Of a stretch of 15,864 nucleotides of DNA, positions 7,273 through 14,595 are shown piece by piece (position 1 is the stretch's first letter; the number at the start of each line of letters is the position of its first letter). Position numbers and translations under genes: made by a program. The notes under the pieces were generated by a model. It had not been told where the DNA came from, made no database searches, and saw only the letters and a program-made list of their open reading frames with translations. The stretch is from Actinomycetota bacterium (GTDB lineage Bacteria; Actinomycetota; Actinomycetes; Nanopelagicales; Nanopelagicaceae): positions 1-15,864 of the forward strand of contig CANLAC010000007.1 in assembly GCA_947488645.1 (NCBI GenBank), written 5' to 3'.

Positions 7273-8415
7273 TTGAGCCGCAAGGCGACCTGAAAAAAGT
7301 GCGCCCTGCTGTGATGGAACCGTGCGGTGATCACCGGCGACAAAATGATGATCGTTAATTCTCATACTTTGTGAGAGTGCTCGACCAACATTGTGAATTG
7401 GCAATGCAGCAGGTATTTCATACTTGGCAATGAACTGCCAAGCATAGGTATCTACTCCCCACAGGATCGCCAAATGGCGTCGCACATCAGATTCAGTGAC
7501 ATTTAAATCAGTAGTTGTTGACACTAAATGTTGATTTGCAGGAGCGTAACTTGATGAAACATCTGACATAACAACTGAATTAATGATCGGTCCACGTCTT
7601 TGGCCATCCACAACCAACCGTCCATTACCTGATGGATTTTCGGAAACGGCGTGATACCAAGTGATGCAGCCGGCCATGCGAGGCACTTCTGTTAAATCAA
7701 GTAACTGGGTGGCAGTAGTCGCATCTGTTGCAATGAGAATCTTGTTGGCCGTATAAGTGCCATTGTTGGTGTGCACAGATGTTTTCTCTATTCCATCCAC
7801 CCTGGTGTTATAGACAATATTGCTAACACGGTGTGCAAGTGCCTTGGAGAGCTCCCCAACACCGTTGAGTGGAACACCGGGCCTTCCATTCACAAAACTT
7901 TTGATAATTGAATGCCCATACATGGCATCAACATTGTCTGGGTCTGTTAAGAAAACCCCTTGTAAGAATGGACGCAACACTCTTTCATAACATGTTCCGG
8001 TACTGCGAAGAGCTAGCCCGATCGAATTACCTGGTTTTGTTCGACCCGCAATGAATCTCAACAATGCAATCTTTTCTGGGATAGTGCCAGTTGCTCTATT
8101 TAATGCAGTCCAAGGCACCTGGCGAGGATCACCAATCACATGACGTCGATCCCCCAGGCACACTTCGATCACTCTTGGGGCTTCAATAAAATCTAACTCC
8201 CTAAGCACATTGAGCTCTTGCAGCGCTGGGTACTGCGCATTAATCAGCTGAAACCCTCGGTCGCAAATGAATCCATCAATAACATCACTTGCCACTCGAC
8301 CACCCGCGCGATCAGAGGACTCAATGACTCTTACATCAACACCTGCAGCTTCTAGATTAATAGCGGCGTTAAGTCCTGCTAAACCTGCACCAACAATTAG
8401 TACTTCAGCGTGCAC
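7258..8415 (-). CDS. FAD-dependent oxidoreductase (amine oxidase / phytoene desaturase-like)
   Basis: This is a cytoplasmic flavoprotein of the large amine oxidase/phytoene desaturase group, with no assigned substrate. The N-terminal dinucleotide fold shows VLIVGAGLAGLNAA with GxGxxG at residues 9-14, and the second element ESSDRAGGR. CDRGFQLINAQYPAL follows the first fold, and the C-terminus carries the FAD-closing block VAGDHRTVPSQQGALFSGR. From the GTG at 8415 the product has 385 residues and its start overlaps the end of the upstream oxidoreductase gene by 11 bases. TTG 8442 or GTG 8430 would add up to 9 residues. It is the last gene of the MMPL/Gfo-Idh/FAD operon. No membrane segment is seen. 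Relation to carotenoid enzymes is at superfamily level only; a specific role would be invention. Confidence 0.85.
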   Translation of the reverse strand: MHAEVLIVGAGLAGLNAAINLEAAGVDVRVIESSDRAGGRVASDVIDGFICDRGFQLINAQYPALQELNVLRELDFIEAPRVIEVCLGDRRHVIGDPRQVPWTALNRATGTIPEKIALLRFIAGRTKPGNSIGLALRSTGTCYERVLRPFLQGVFLTDPDNVDAMYGHSIIKSFVNGRPGVPLNGVGELSKALAHRVSNIVYNTRVDGIEKTSVHTNNGTYTANKILIATDATTATQLLDLTEVPRMAGCITWYHAVSENPSGNGRLVVDGQRRGPIINSVVMSDVSSSYAPANQHLVSTTTDLNVTESDVRRHLAILWGVDTYAWQFIAKYEIPAALPIHNVGRALSQSMRINDHHFVAGDHRTVPSQQGALFSGRLAAQLILD

Positions 8416-9424
8416 GTGTACCAATTTCACGGGCTTGGTCAATTATTGCGGCAACTAACAATGCATCTGAATTAGGGATCGGCCATGGTGCACCTGCCGA
8501 GATCGCTAATTCAACTGCCTTATAGAAATGACCATAATTTCCTGGAATGGATTCAATCTCTTCAACAAGATCCCCACGATGTAGGAAGGCTTGTGAGGTA
8601 GTTGGGTAAGTCCAGGTTCCATTTTCTGGAAACTTACCGGCGCGCAAAAGAGCTTCTTGTGGATCTAAATCATTTATGACTAGTGCTCCCTTTGTGCCCA
8701 GAATCCGAATTCGTGGACCAGGTGCACCAACAACAGCGCTTGCTGACAGGTATGACATCACTCCACTGTCGTGGCGTAAAACCAGGAGGGAATCATCATC
8801 TGCTCCTCCGCGCAACGATCGAACGCTAGCGGTAACAAGTTCTGCCGAACCAAACCAATCAATTGCAGTTGAGATCAAGTGTGGTTGTAGATCTAAAAGT
8901 TGCCCACCACCATCGGCAGCAGACATATTCTCTCGCCATGAGGTTGCATTTAGTTCTGGCCTAAATCTTTCAAACCGCGAATCAATTCTATGAACTTCAC
9001 CCAATACCCCACTTGCTAACACCTTCTTTATCGTGAGTGCATCACTATCCCAACGACGATTAAAGAAAGTTGAGACCGCTACTCCGGCCGACTGACCCGC
9101 ATTAACAATCTCCTTAGTTTCGGCCAAAGTGCGACCCATTGGCTTATCAACCACAACTGGGATACCCGCCTTTATCGCCCCTAATGCGTGCTGGGCATGA
9201 ACCAAATTTGCTGATGCAACAACTACTAAATCAAGCCGTTGTGCAACCAGCTCTTCAATAGTTGCAACTACGGTTGTGCTGGGAAAATCTGAAAGCGCAT
9301 GTGCTGAACGCTCTGAATTTCCAGTTTGCACGGCAGCAACCTCAAAGCCACATCCCTTAAGCAATGGTGCGTGAAAGTATCGCCCGGCTAATCCATACCC
9401 TGCGATACCTACACGTAAACTCAT
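8405..9424 (-). CDS. Gfo/Idh/MocA family oxidoreductase
   Basis: This 339-residue NAD(P)-dependent oxidoreductase belongs to the family that acts mostly on sugars, inositols and sugar derivatives. The Rossmann fold begins at once with GIAGYGLAGRYFHAPLL (GxGxxG at 9-14). The family's EKP motif is present as DKP (93-95, Lys94), and the GGGQLLDLQPH segment gives Asp178 and His182 in the positions usual for substrate and catalysis. The second half matches the alpha/beta dimerisation domain. The ATG at 9424 is chosen because the protein then starts in the normal way two residues before the first strand; a longer in-frame version would extend into the transporter gene. One base separates it from the transporter stop, and the FAD gene overlaps its end, so the three are tightly coupled. 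The substrate is unknown. Confidence 0.92.
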   Translation of the reverse strand: MSLRVGIAGYGLAGRYFHAPLLKGCGFEVAAVQTGNSERSAHALSDFPSTTVVATIEELVAQRLDLVVVASANLVHAQHALGAIKAGIPVVVDKPMGRTLAETKEIVNAGQSAGVAVSTFFNRRWDSDALTIKKVLASGVLGEVHRIDSRFERFRPELNATSWRENMSAADGGGQLLDLQPHLISTAIDWFGSAELVTASVRSLRGGADDDSLLVLRHDSGVMSYLSASAVVGAPGPRIRILGTKGALVINDLDPQEALLRAGKFPENGTWTYPTTSQAFLHRGDLVEEIESIPGNYGHFYKAVELAISAGAPWPIPNSDALLVAAIIDQAREIGTRAR

Positions 9425-9425
9425 G

Positions 9426-11579
9426 CTAACTATTCTGTAACTTAGAAGGCCACCAGACTTTTCCACCAATATCGTGGACAAGAGCCGGTACTAAAATCGT
9501 GCGGACAATCAAAGTATCAAGCAGAACACCGAAGGCAACTGCAAAACCAAGTTCAGCTAAGAACACCAGTGGTAACACTCCGAGTACTGCAAATGTTGCC
9601 GCTAGAACAATTCCCGCAGAAGTGATGACGCCACCTGTGACGGTTAAGCCCTTGATTACACCTGCTCGTGTTCCGATCTTGGCGCTTTCTTCTCTCACGC
9701 GCGTCATTAAGAAGATGTTGTAATCAATTCCAAGTGCCACTAAGAAGATGAAGGCAAAGAGTGGGAACGATGTGTCAGCTCCCTTGAATCCAAAGATATT
9801 CTCAAAGACGAGCTGACACGCTCCAAGTGTTGCAAAGAATGACAAAACTACAGTTCCCAAAAGTAAAGCTGCCGACAAAATACTACGTAGAAGCAGCCCA
9901 AGAATAATAGTAATTAGTACTAGAACTATTGGAATAATTGTGCGGTTGTCACGATTTGCCGAAACATCTGTGTCATAGGCAACGGCAGTGCTTCCTCCAA
10001 CAAGGATTTTTGGATCAATTGCATGAACCGCTTGGCGAATGACTGGAATGATCTCTCGGGCTTCTACTGAGTCTGGATTAAGGGCCAAAGTTGCGTTCAA
10101 GACAACCTTTCCTTCAACTACCTTAACTTCAGAAAGAGGTTGACCAGGGATTGCAGGGGTCATTCGCATGGGCTCAACTGATGAAACGCCTTCAACGTTT
10201 TTAAGCGCCGATGAAACGGAGTCAACAAGTGATACTGGAACAATCAGTTCTGTTGGTTGCCCTGAGCCTCCTGGGAAATGCTCACCTAATAGTTCAAGAC
10301 CGACAACTGAATCTGGGCGCTGCGTGAAAGCATCAGCTGTAGATAATCCCCTTGCATTCAGTGTGGTTGAGAAACCAGCCAAAATTGAAAGCACGATTGC
10401 GGTCAGAATCCACAGTTTGCGAGGACGCTTCTCAACTGCAGAGCCGATCTTGGCCCAGGTACCCGTTAGTTGAGAATTAACATCATCATTTCTAGGAATG
10501 CGTGGCCAGAAGACCCAACGACCAAAGGCCACTAAAAGTGCAGGCAACAGCGTAAGGATCACAACCATCGCAGCTGCAATGCCGATTGCACCAACTGGCC
10601 CTAATCCTCTGTTTCCAGAAAGATCACTCAGCAACAAAACTAGTAATGCTGAAATTACAGTTGCACCAGATGCCACGATTGGTTCAAAGACGCCTTTCAA
10701 GGCAGCCTTCATTGCCTGCGCGGGATGATCGTGGTGATGTAACTCTTCCCGGTAACGAGAAATTAGCAGAAGCGCGTAATCTGTTGCGGCACCAAGTACT
10801 AATACCGAGAGAATTCCTTGAGACTGCCCGTTGAGATCAATGATGTCATTTTTGGTTAATAGATAAACAAGACCACCAGCGGTCGACAATGCGATAACAG
10901 CAGAAAACAATGGCAAAATCCAAAGGACTGGAGACCGGTAAACAACAATCAAGATAAGTGCGACTACAACTAATGTTGTTAGAAGTAATGAGGAGTCAAT
11001 TCCCTCAAAGGCACCAAAGAGATCGCCCAGGAGTGCGCCAATTCCGGTCACATTGGATGTTAGCCCGACACTCTTTGCAAATTCTGCTGAATCTTCGCGA
11101 AGCGTCTCTATGACTTCTGGCAGTGCTGGTTTGTTGTTTGGCAATAAGTCGGTGGCGATTTCAGATTTAAATGGCAGATTTACTAGAAGTGCTTTGCCAT
11201 CTTGTGAAGGGAAAGCAAAAATCTGTTCACCTTCTGTTAAGTACTTAGAAATCGGCACATCTGTGCCAATAATCTTCTCTGAACCAAGCTGTGAAAGGTG
11301 GGCATTCAAAGCCGCGATTTTTGTTTGATCTACTTCTCCAACATAGAGAACCAAGGTTGGTAAGTTCTGATTTTGATCTTGATTAAACTTTTCAATTATT
11401 TTTGCAGCCTGAGTCGATTCAGCGCTATCTGGCAAGAATGCCGAGTTGTCATTTTCTTGGACCGTCGAGAGCTTGCCAAAAAGGGGACCAAAGACACCGC
11501 TTGCGCCAAACCACAGGAAAATAACTAGTAATGCGTAGGCAAGTGGGCGGCGACTCTTCTTTATGGATGTGGAAGACAC
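9426..11579 (-). CDS. MMPL/RND-superfamily membrane transporter
   Basis: This 717-residue inner-membrane protein has the two-fold MMPL layout: TM1, a large extracytoplasmic loop (about 35-195), five further TM helices, a cytoplasmic linker, then the same plan repeated. The first repeat shows KLSTVQENDNSAFLPDSAES after TM1, VVYRSP, and ATDYALLLISRYREE (about 265-279). The second has GIDYNIFLMTRVREE (about 617-631) and ends LDTLIVRTILVPAL. The two Asp-Tyr pairs are the expected proton-relay positions. Family members export lipids, polyketides or drugs; the cargo here is unknown. I chose GTG 11579 because GAAAGG lies 9 bases upstream and the TM1 positioning suits the family; an in-frame ATG at 11690 would run inside lipB. 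It is the first gene of the operon with the two oxidoreductases. Confidence 0.93.
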   Translation of the reverse strand: MSSTSIKKSRRPLAYALLVIFLWFGASGVFGPLFGKLSTVQENDNSAFLPDSAESTQAAKIIEKFNQDQNQNLPTLVLYVGEVDQTKIAALNAHLSQLGSEKIIGTDVPISKYLTEGEQIFAFPSQDGKALLVNLPFKSEIATDLLPNNKPALPEVIETLREDSAEFAKSVGLTSNVTGIGALLGDLFGAFEGIDSSLLLTTLVVVALILIVVYRSPVLWILPLFSAVIALSTAGGLVYLLTKNDIIDLNGQSQGILSVLVLGAATDYALLLISRYREELHHHDHPAQAMKAALKGVFEPIVASGATVISALLVLLLSDLSGNRGLGPVGAIGIAAAMVVILTLLPALLVAFGRWVFWPRIPRNDDVNSQLTGTWAKIGSAVEKRPRKLWILTAIVLSILAGFSTTLNARGLSTADAFTQRPDSVVGLELLGEHFPGGSGQPTELIVPVSLVDSVSSALKNVEGVSSVEPMRMTPAIPGQPLSEVKVVEGKVVLNATLALNPDSVEAREIIPVIRQAVHAIDPKILVGGSTAVAYDTDVSANRDNRTIIPIVLVLITIILGLLLRSILSAALLLGTVVLSFFATLGACQLVFENIFGFKGADTSFPLFAFIFLVALGIDYNIFLMTRVREESAKIGTRAGVIKGLTVTGGVITSAGIVLAATFAVLGVLPLVFLAELGFAVAFGVLLDTLIVRTILVPALVHDIGGKVWWPSKLQNS

Positions 11580-11588
11580 TGAGTGAGA

Positions 11589-11594
11589 CCTTTC
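11589..11594 (-). promoter_or_regulatory. Ribosome binding site supporting the MMPL GTG start
   Basis: On the minus strand GAAAGG is 9 bases before the GTG at 11579. This decides against upstream in-frame ATG codons at 11639 and 11690, which have no such site and would lie in or before the lipB promoter. Confidence 0.55.
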
Positions 11595-11603
11595 GACCTT
11601 GAA

Positions 11604-11633
11604 TTGGTAAGAACCCAAGCCTACCTTTAGGCT
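11604..11633 (+). promoter_or_regulatory. Candidate lipB promoter (leaderless geometry)
   Basis: TTGGTA (11604-11609) and TAGGCT (11628-11633) are 18 bases apart. Six bases after TAGGCT comes GTG at 11640, in frame with lipB, the same 6-base offset seen at gcvT. The -35 lies inside the leader of the divergent MMPL gene. Confidence 0.5.
11618..11623 (-). promoter_or_regulatory. Candidate -10 element of the MMPL operon
   Basis: TAGGCT on the minus strand is the exact inverse of the lipB -10 at 11628-11633, with 4 bases between them. A start about 7 bases downstream would give a leader of roughly 30 bases that carries the GAAAGG ribosome site. No clear -35 is seen; it would fall inside lipB. 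Confidence 0.45.
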
Positions 11634-11639
11634 ATGCAT

Positions 11640-12296
11640 GTGCCAGTTCTTGAAACTCAATCCACAGCGACAATCGCACTTTCGCGCCACGGATTAGTGG
11701 ATTATCAAAAGGCTTGGGATCTGCAACGAGAAATTCACACAGATGTTGCCGGTGGTTCACGGCCTAATACTTTGCTTTTGTTAGAGCACCCTTCCGTGTA
11801 TACCGCGGGCCGTCGAACCGAAGATTCCGAACGCCCTACTGATGGCACTCCTGTTATCGATGTCGACCGCGGAGGCCGAATCACATGGCATGGTCCAGGC
11901 CAACTCGTGGGATATCCAATTGTGAAGCTATTAAAACCAACTGAACTTGTGGGCTTTGTCCGGGAGATTGAAGCCGCACTCATTCTGGTCTGCGCAGATT
12001 TAGGTGTCACCGCAATTCGGATTGAGGGACGCTCTGGGGTTTGGATTCAGGACTCTCGAGGCGACAGGAAAATTGCAGCAATCGGAATTCGCGTAGCAAA
12101 AGGAACGACCATGCACGGCTTTGCACTCAATGTGAATCCCGATCTTGCGGCGTTTGGACAGATTGTGCCATGTGGAATTGCTGATGCCGATGTAACATCA
12201 CTGGAAATCGAACTTGGCCGAACAATTACTATTGATGAAGTTGCACCCCTAGTCGAAAGACATGTATCTGAATCATTGAAAAAGGTGAGCGTATGA
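11640..12296 (+). CDS. lipB: Octanoyl-[acyl carrier protein]:protein N-octanoyltransferase
   Basis: LipB moves octanoate from acyl carrier protein to the lipoyl lysine of H protein and E2 subunits, the first step of lipoate assembly. Visible marks are EHPSVYTAGRR, the family signature DRGGRITWHGPGQLVGYP, the catalytic Lys144 in RKIAAIGIRV and the catalytic Cys178 in IVPCGI (numbering from GTG 11640; 218 residues). An ATG at 11634 would add two residues; I prefer GTG 11640 because TAGGCT sits 6 bases before it and no Shine-Dalgarno sequence is present, which suggests a leaderless start. The stop overlaps the lipA start as ATGA, so lipA is translationally coupled. It is divergent from the MMPL operon. 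Likely clients in this window are both lipoyl domains of the E2. Confidence 0.96.
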   Translation: MPVLETQSTATIALSRHGLVDYQKAWDLQREIHTDVAGGSRPNTLLLLEHPSVYTAGRRTEDSERPTDGTPVIDVDRGGRITWHGPGQLVGYPIVKLLKPTELVGFVREIEAALILVCADLGVTAIRIEGRSGVWIQDSRGDRKIAAIGIRVAKGTTMHGFALNVNPDLAAFGQIVPCGIADADVTSLEIELGRTITIDEVAPLVERHVSESLKKVSV

Positions 12297-13225
12297 CAAT
12301 GGCACCTGAAGGCCGCAAACTTCTTCGCATTGAAGCTCGTAATGCGGAAACACCCATTGAGCGAAAGCCAGAGTGGATTAAGACTCGAGCAAATATGGGT
12401 CCTGAATACACACGACTACACAGTCTGGTTAAGTCCGAGGGTCTACACACCGTTTGCCAAGAAGCAGCTTGCCCTAACATCTTTGAATGCTGGGAAGATA
12501 AGGAAGCAACCTTCCTAATCGGCGGAGATCGTTGTACTCGTCGTTGCGATTTTTGCAACATTGATACAGGAAAACCACTAGCAATTGATCGTGCTGAACC
12601 ATTTAAAGTTGCAATGTCTGTTAAAACTATGGGGTTGCGTTATGCGACCATCACCGGCGTTACCCGCGATGACCTTGAAGATGAGGGATCATGGCTATAT
12701 GCAGAGACGATTCGTAAAGTCCACGAGTTGAACCCAGGTACTGGTGTTGAAATGTTGGCACCAGATTTCAATGCCAACCCTGATCTGCTCAACCCGATCT
12801 TTGAAACTAGGCCTGAAGTTTTTGCCCATAATCTTGAAACGGTTCCACGTATTTTCAAGCAAATTCGCCCCGCCTTTACATATGAAAAGTCTTTACGAGT
12901 ATTGAGAATGTCTCAGGATTTTGGTTTGATCACAAAATCTAACTTGATCCTTGGCCTTGGCGAAACACGAGAAGAGGTTTCACAAGCACTTGTAGATCTA
13001 CACAGTGCAGGCTGTGACCTCATCACAATTACCCAATATTTGCGTCCAACCAATAAGCACCACCCAGTGGAGCGTTGGGTTAAGCCACAGGAGTTTGTTG
13101 AACTTGCTCAAGAAGCAGAAGAAATAGGTTTCCTAGGCGTAATGAGTGGGCCACTTGTTCGCTCTTCTTACCGTGCTGGGCGTCTGTATAAGCAAGCCAT
13201 GGAAAAGAAGGCGGCTCGTGGCTGA
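12293..13225 (+). CDS. lipA: Lipoyl synthase (radical SAM)
   Basis: LipA inserts two sulfurs into the protein-bound octanoyl chain made by LipB, using radical SAM chemistry and sacrificing an auxiliary 4Fe-4S cluster. The 310-residue sequence has the auxiliary-cluster motif CQEAACPNIFEC (Cys55, Cys60, Cys66), the radical SAM motif CTRRCDFC (Cys81, Cys85, Cys88) and the C-terminal RSSYR (290-294), whose first Ser ligates the auxiliary cluster. All key residues are present and length is usual. The ATG at 12293 overlaps the lipB stop by 4 bases, with AAGGTGAG just upstream. The acyltransferase gene starts within its last codons. Identity is very secure. Confidence 0.98.
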   Translation: MTMAPEGRKLLRIEARNAETPIERKPEWIKTRANMGPEYTRLHSLVKSEGLHTVCQEAACPNIFECWEDKEATFLIGGDRCTRRCDFCNIDTGKPLAIDRAEPFKVAMSVKTMGLRYATITGVTRDDLEDEGSWLYAETIRKVHELNPGTGVEMLAPDFNANPDLLNPIFETRPEVFAHNLETVPRIFKQIRPAFTYEKSLRVLRMSQDFGLITKSNLILGLGETREEVSQALVDLHSAGCDLITITQYLRPTNKHHPVERWVKPQEFVELAQEAEEIGFLGVMSGPLVRSSYRAGRLYKQAMEKKAARG

Positions 13226-13916
13226 TCTGGTCTATCCCCCAGTTATTGTTCTTGTAAAGAGCTTTTGGAAATACCTTGGATTTAGATTTGATTTTCAAGG
13301 TCAAGATAATGTTCCTCGTAAGGGTGGTGCAATTCTTGCCATTAATCACACAAGTTATTTAGATTTCGCTTTGGCTGGCACCGCGGCATTACCCGCCAAT
13401 CGCTACGTGCGCTTTATGGCTAAGAAAGAGTTGTTTGATAACAAAGTAGCTGGCCCATTGCTGCGCGGAATGCACCACATCAATGTTGATCGAAGCAACG
13501 GCTCTGCATCTTTTGTTGCCGCATTGCGTGCGCTAAAAGCCGGTGAAATTATTGGCATTTTTCCCGAAGGCACGATTTCAACTAGCTTTGAAATCAAGGG
13601 GTTGAAGTCTGGAGCTGTTCGTTTAGCGATAGGTGCTGGGGTCCCTGTGATACCAACAATTGTGTGGGGCGGCCAGCGCGTCTACACAAAGGCTGTTAAG
13701 CCAAGTTTTAAGCGAGGCAAAATTCCGGTCACTGTTTCTTTCGGTGCACCAATTACCTATTCTCGCGATACCGATATTGAGGTCGCTGAAGCGCATCTGC
13801 GCGAAGTAATGATCCAATTGTTGCGTGATGTCCAAGAGAAATACCCTGATAGCCACGTGGGCCAGCGCTGGGCACCTGTGCGTCTTGGTGGAACTGCCCC
13901 TGCCCCACTAAACTAA
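13218..13916 (+). CDS. 1-acyl-sn-glycerol-3-phosphate acyltransferase-like (PlsC)
   Basis: This 232-residue protein of the PlsC/LPLAT family probably acylates lysophosphatidate or a related lipid at the membrane. The acyltransferase motifs appear in order: NHTSYLD (43-49, His44 and Asp49 forming HX4D), INVDRSNGS (88-96), FPEGTIS (115-121) and GVPVIPTIVWGGQRVY (141-156). A hydrophobic N-terminal stretch (4-20) may bind the membrane. The GTG at 13218 is chosen because AGAAGG lies 6 bases upstream and the start overlaps the lipA stop by 8 bases; a longer in-frame version from 13146 would lie deep inside lipA. It is co-transcribed with lipB and lipA. In the Mycobacterium arrangement the DUF4191 gene follows lipA directly, so this gene looks inserted. 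The exact acceptor is unknown, and it need not be the housekeeping PlsC. Confidence 0.9.
   Translation: MADLVYPPVIVLVKSFWKYLGFRFDFQGQDNVPRKGGAILAINHTSYLDFALAGTAALPANRYVRFMAKKELFDNKVAGPLLRGMHHINVDRSNGSASFVAALRALKAGEIIGIFPEGTISTSFEIKGLKSGAVRLAIGAGVPVIPTIVWGGQRVYTKAVKPSFKRGKIPVTVSFGAPITYSRDTDIEVAEAHLREVMIQLLRDVQEKYPDSHVGQRWAPVRLGGTAPAPLN
13885..13914 (+). promoter_or_regulatory. Possible internal promoter for the DUF4191 gene
   Basis: TTGGTG (13885-13890) and TAAACT (13909-13914) are 18 bases apart, and the ATG at 13921 follows 6 bases after TAAACT. There is no Shine-Dalgarno sequence, so a leaderless start is possible. The hexamer is a weak motif and the site lies within the acyltransferase coding end; the gene could equally be read through from lipB. 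Confidence 0.25.
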
Positions 13917-13920
13917 CAAT

Positions 13921-14595
13921 ATGTTTAAGAGAAAAGCTAAAGAAAAGAAGATCAAGACTCCTCGCTTTCAAACCATTCGTGATGCATATAAGGTCACCAA
14001 GCAGGTTAAGCCATGGATCCCAGTAGCACTAGCCGGTATTTTTCTTGGTTCATGGGCAGTTGGAATCGGTATTGGCGCAGCACTTGATCACCCTTTCTAC
14101 TTTGCATTTATCTCCTTCCCTCTTGCCGCATTACTTACTCTTTTGTTTTTCACTCGCCAAGCAGGAACTGCTGCTTACGCCGCAATTGAGGGACAAATCG
14201 GTGCAGGTGCAAGTGTCTTGATGGCTATTCGCAAAGGATGGACAACAACTCCGGCGGTTGCTGTAGCTCGAAATCAAGACATGGTGCATCGCAGTGTTGG
14301 ACGCGCTGGAATTGTTTTAACGGGTGAGGGTTCACAATCTGTTCGACAGATGATGGCTGATGAAAAGAAGAAGGCTGAGCGTTTTGCACCAGGAGTTCCA
14401 GTTATTGAAATTCTTGTCGGGAATGAAGATGGTCGAATTCCAATTCAAAAACTACAACGCCATATGCGACGTCTTCCAAAGAAGTTATCTGCTCATCAAA
14501 TGCGTGAAGTGCGTGCGCGCTTAAAGGCTGTTGGCGGAATGTCTATGCCAATTCCCAAGGGCCCGATGCCAACTAGAGCACCAAAGGGTCGTTAA
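13921..14595 (+). CDS. DUF4191 family membrane protein
   Basis: This 224-residue protein has no known function. A basic N-terminus (FKRKAKEKK) is followed by two predicted membrane helices (about 32-54 and 58-77), then a soluble domain holding IEGQIGAGASVLMAIRKGW and QDMVHRSVGRAGIVLTGEG, the blocks I recognise from actinobacterial DUF4191 proteins such as Rv2219. The C-terminal end is rich in Arg, Lys and Pro. Orthologues lie between lipA and glnA in Mycobacterium and Streptomyces, and the same holds here apart from the inserted acyltransferase gene. It starts 4 bases after the acyltransferase stop without a ribosome site. Its stop overlaps the convergent RDD gene by 4 bases. A role in membrane or envelope biology is only a guess from its topology. 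Confidence 0.88.
   Translation: MFKRKAKEKKIKTPRFQTIRDAYKVTKQVKPWIPVALAGIFLGSWAVGIGIGAALDHPFYFAFISFPLAALLTLLFFTRQAGTAAYAAIEGQIGAGASVLMAIRKGWTTTPAVAVARNQDMVHRSVGRAGIVLTGEGSQSVRQMMADEKKKAERFAPGVPVIEILVGNEDGRIPIQKLQRHMRRLPKKLSAHQMREVRARLKAVGGMSMPIPKGPMPTRAPKGR

Noticed and set aside
9425..9481. Longer start of the Gfo/Idh/MocA gene at 9481
   Set aside because: It overlaps the transporter's coding end and puts 19 unrelated residues before the Rossmann strand; ATG 9424 is the normal family start.
11580..11690. Longer MMPL start (ATG 11690 or ATG 11639) overlapping lipB
   Set aside because: The extension is Cys-rich, unlike an MMPL N-terminus, lies antisense to lipB and its promoter, and has no ribosome site; GTG 11579 has GAAAGG.
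7258..11690. Recent mobile insertion carrying the MMPL operon
   Set aside because: No transposase, integrase, terminal repeat or target duplication is seen, and by eye base composition resembles the neighbours; if acquired, no scar remains.
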